Source of the DNA: Spirosoma validum
GTDB lineage: Bacteria > Bacteroidota > Bacteroidia > Cytophagales > Spirosomataceae
Assembly (NCBI RefSeq): GCF_014699035.1
Contig: NZ_JACXAA010000006.1
Location: 186,001-250,000 of the forward strand
Reading direction: 5' to 3'
Length of the DNA stretch: 64,000 nucleotides
Under the pieces are notes generated by a model, which had not been told where the DNA came from, made no database searches, and worked only from the letters and a program-made list of their open reading frames with translations. This document shows, piece after piece, positions 63,354 through 64,000 of this stretch. Position numbers and translations under genes: made by a program. Positions within the stretch are counted from its first letter, which is position 1; each line of letters begins with the position of its first letter.

Positions 63354-64000
63354 ATGGCTAATCGGGTGGTTGTGCAATTAAAAGGCGGGTTAGGAAACCA
63401 GTTATTTCAATACGCGCTGGGCAGAAGGCTATCCATGCAACTGAATGCATCGCTTCTGTTTGATTGCTCTATTCTCGACAATCGGGTTCCTGTTTCCAAT
63501 TTCACGTTTCGCTCTTTCGAGCTGGATATCTTTCCGATAACGGGTCGTATAGCCACAGCTTCTGATTTAGCCCTGTTTCCAGTATCATCTTCTATTCGTT
63601 CGCCCTGGCCTCATTTACTGCAGATTGCCCAACTTATTAGTCGGGGCTATACGTATGTTTATGAGCGAGGCTACGCTTATAATCCGGCCGTTGCTGAAAA
63701 ACAAGCGAAACGAATTTATCTGAATGGCTATTGGCAATCGTATCGCTATGTTGAGCCAATTGCCTCTACCCTTCTCTCAGACCTTACGTTTACTAGTCCT
63801 TTACCGGAGAATTGTTTATCTCTAGCCAATCAAATCAGCCAGTCAACGTCGGTTTGTTTGCATATTCGTCGTTCAGACTTTCTCCACTTACCTTTGCATC
63901 AGGCCAATAATCCAAATTACATTGATCGAGCCGTGCAGTTGATTGGGCAACGAGTGACAAATCCTCGTTTTTTCGTGTTCTCTGACGATCTTGCCTGGTG
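63354..64000 (+). CDS. Alpha-1,2-fucosyltransferase, GT11 (partial, C-terminus outside window)
   Basis: An open frame from the ATG at 63354 runs off the right edge for 215 codons. The start MANRVVVQLKGGLGNQLFQYALG is the GT11 N-terminal motif, and SVCLHIRRSDFLHL contains the GDP-fucose binding HxRRxD. The family is about 280-300 residues, so about a quarter is missing. It transfers fucose from GDP-fucose to a terminal galactose of surface glycans. With the polytopic protein upstream it may begin a second polysaccharide locus. Confidence 0.93.
   Translation, partial: MANRVVVQLKGGLGNQLFQYALGRRLSMQLNASLLFDCSILDNRVPVSNFTFRSFELDIFPITGRIATASDLALFPVSSSIRSPWPHLLQIAQLISRGYTYVYERGYAYNPAVAEKQAKRIYLNGYWQSYRYVEPIASTLLSDLTFTSPLPENCLSLANQISQSTSVCLHIRRSDFLHLPLHQANNPNYIDRAVQLIGQRVTNPRFFVFSDDLAW

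Overview
The window looks like a chromosomal segment of a Bacteroidota bacterium of the Cytophagales, most like Spirosoma and its relatives. That placement is an inference from gene content and style. Promoters have the Bacteroidota form TTG-N19-TAnnTTTG (clearest before rpmG and the His tRNA), starts have almost no Shine-Dalgarno sequences, and there are type IX secretion (T9SS) C-terminal sorting domains, a PorE-like TPR/WD40/CRD/OmpA lipoprotein, a DUF4295 gene between rpmG and ftsY, and a bacillithiol gene (bshC). No insertion sequence, prophage, integrase, CRISPR array or rRNA was seen. Both ends cut through genes: nuoD on the left and an alpha-1,2-fucosyltransferase on the right.

Layout. 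1-7.9 kb is core metabolism and translation: nuoD (partial), rpmG, a DUF4295 protein, ftsY, a small secreted protein, rimO, bshC, 5-formyltetrahydrofolate cyclo-ligase and asd. 8.0-17.4 kb holds an ECF sigma factor, a hybrid histidine kinase/response regulator/AraC protein, tRNA-Leu(CAG), a dihydroorotase-hemB pair, an OmpR-type two-component system, and divergently from it a T9SS-sorted protein and a small secreted peptide. 17.9-25.1 kb has two large surface or envelope genes: a GH3 / serine beta-lactamase fusion, and a 1281-residue Ig-like repeat protein carrying an apparently exact 708-bp tandem duplication. 25.1-28.6 kb carries tadA, sodA, tRNA-His, an orphan MerR/B12-binding regulator resembling light-sensing CarH, and a YheT-type hydrolase.

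28.7-35.3 kb is a minus-strand surface-glycan cluster: two GT2 glycosyltransferases, a possible 2-oxoglutarate oxygenase, a five-bladed beta-propeller protein, a GT-C membrane glycosyltransferase and a sugar-nucleotide epimerase. 35.5-46.2 kb is mixed: an M3 oligopeptidase, a BlaI/BlaR1 pair with two identical-geometry operators, a PaaE-like reductase, an N-acetylglucosamine kinase, a mini cytochrome b5, thiL, a class A beta-lactamase-like protein and lipoproteins. 46.3-54.7 kb contains mannose-1-phosphate guanylyltransferase and an RND efflux operon with a DUF952 gene inserted and an AraC regulator upstream. 55.1-64 kb has a cyclophilin, a TspO-like membrane protein, the PorE-like lipoprotein, gcvP, a polytopic membrane protein and the fucosyltransferase.

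Themes. Cell-wall turnover and beta-lactam response recur (GH3/beta-lactamase fusion, GlcNAc kinase, BlaI/BlaR1, class A enzyme). So does surface display (T9SS cargo, PorE-like anchor, glycan genes, GDP-mannose supply, fucosyltransferase). Many transcription units end in unusually long, near-perfect inverted repeats (14-33 bp arms), and the hexamer CTACGT/ACGTAG is several-fold over-represented by hand count. No wholly new multi-gene system was identified. The best leads are the orphan B12 photoreceptor-like regulator, the oxygenase plus propeller pair in the glycan cluster, the exact Ig-module duplication, the BlaI twin operator and the genome-word/palindrome signals.
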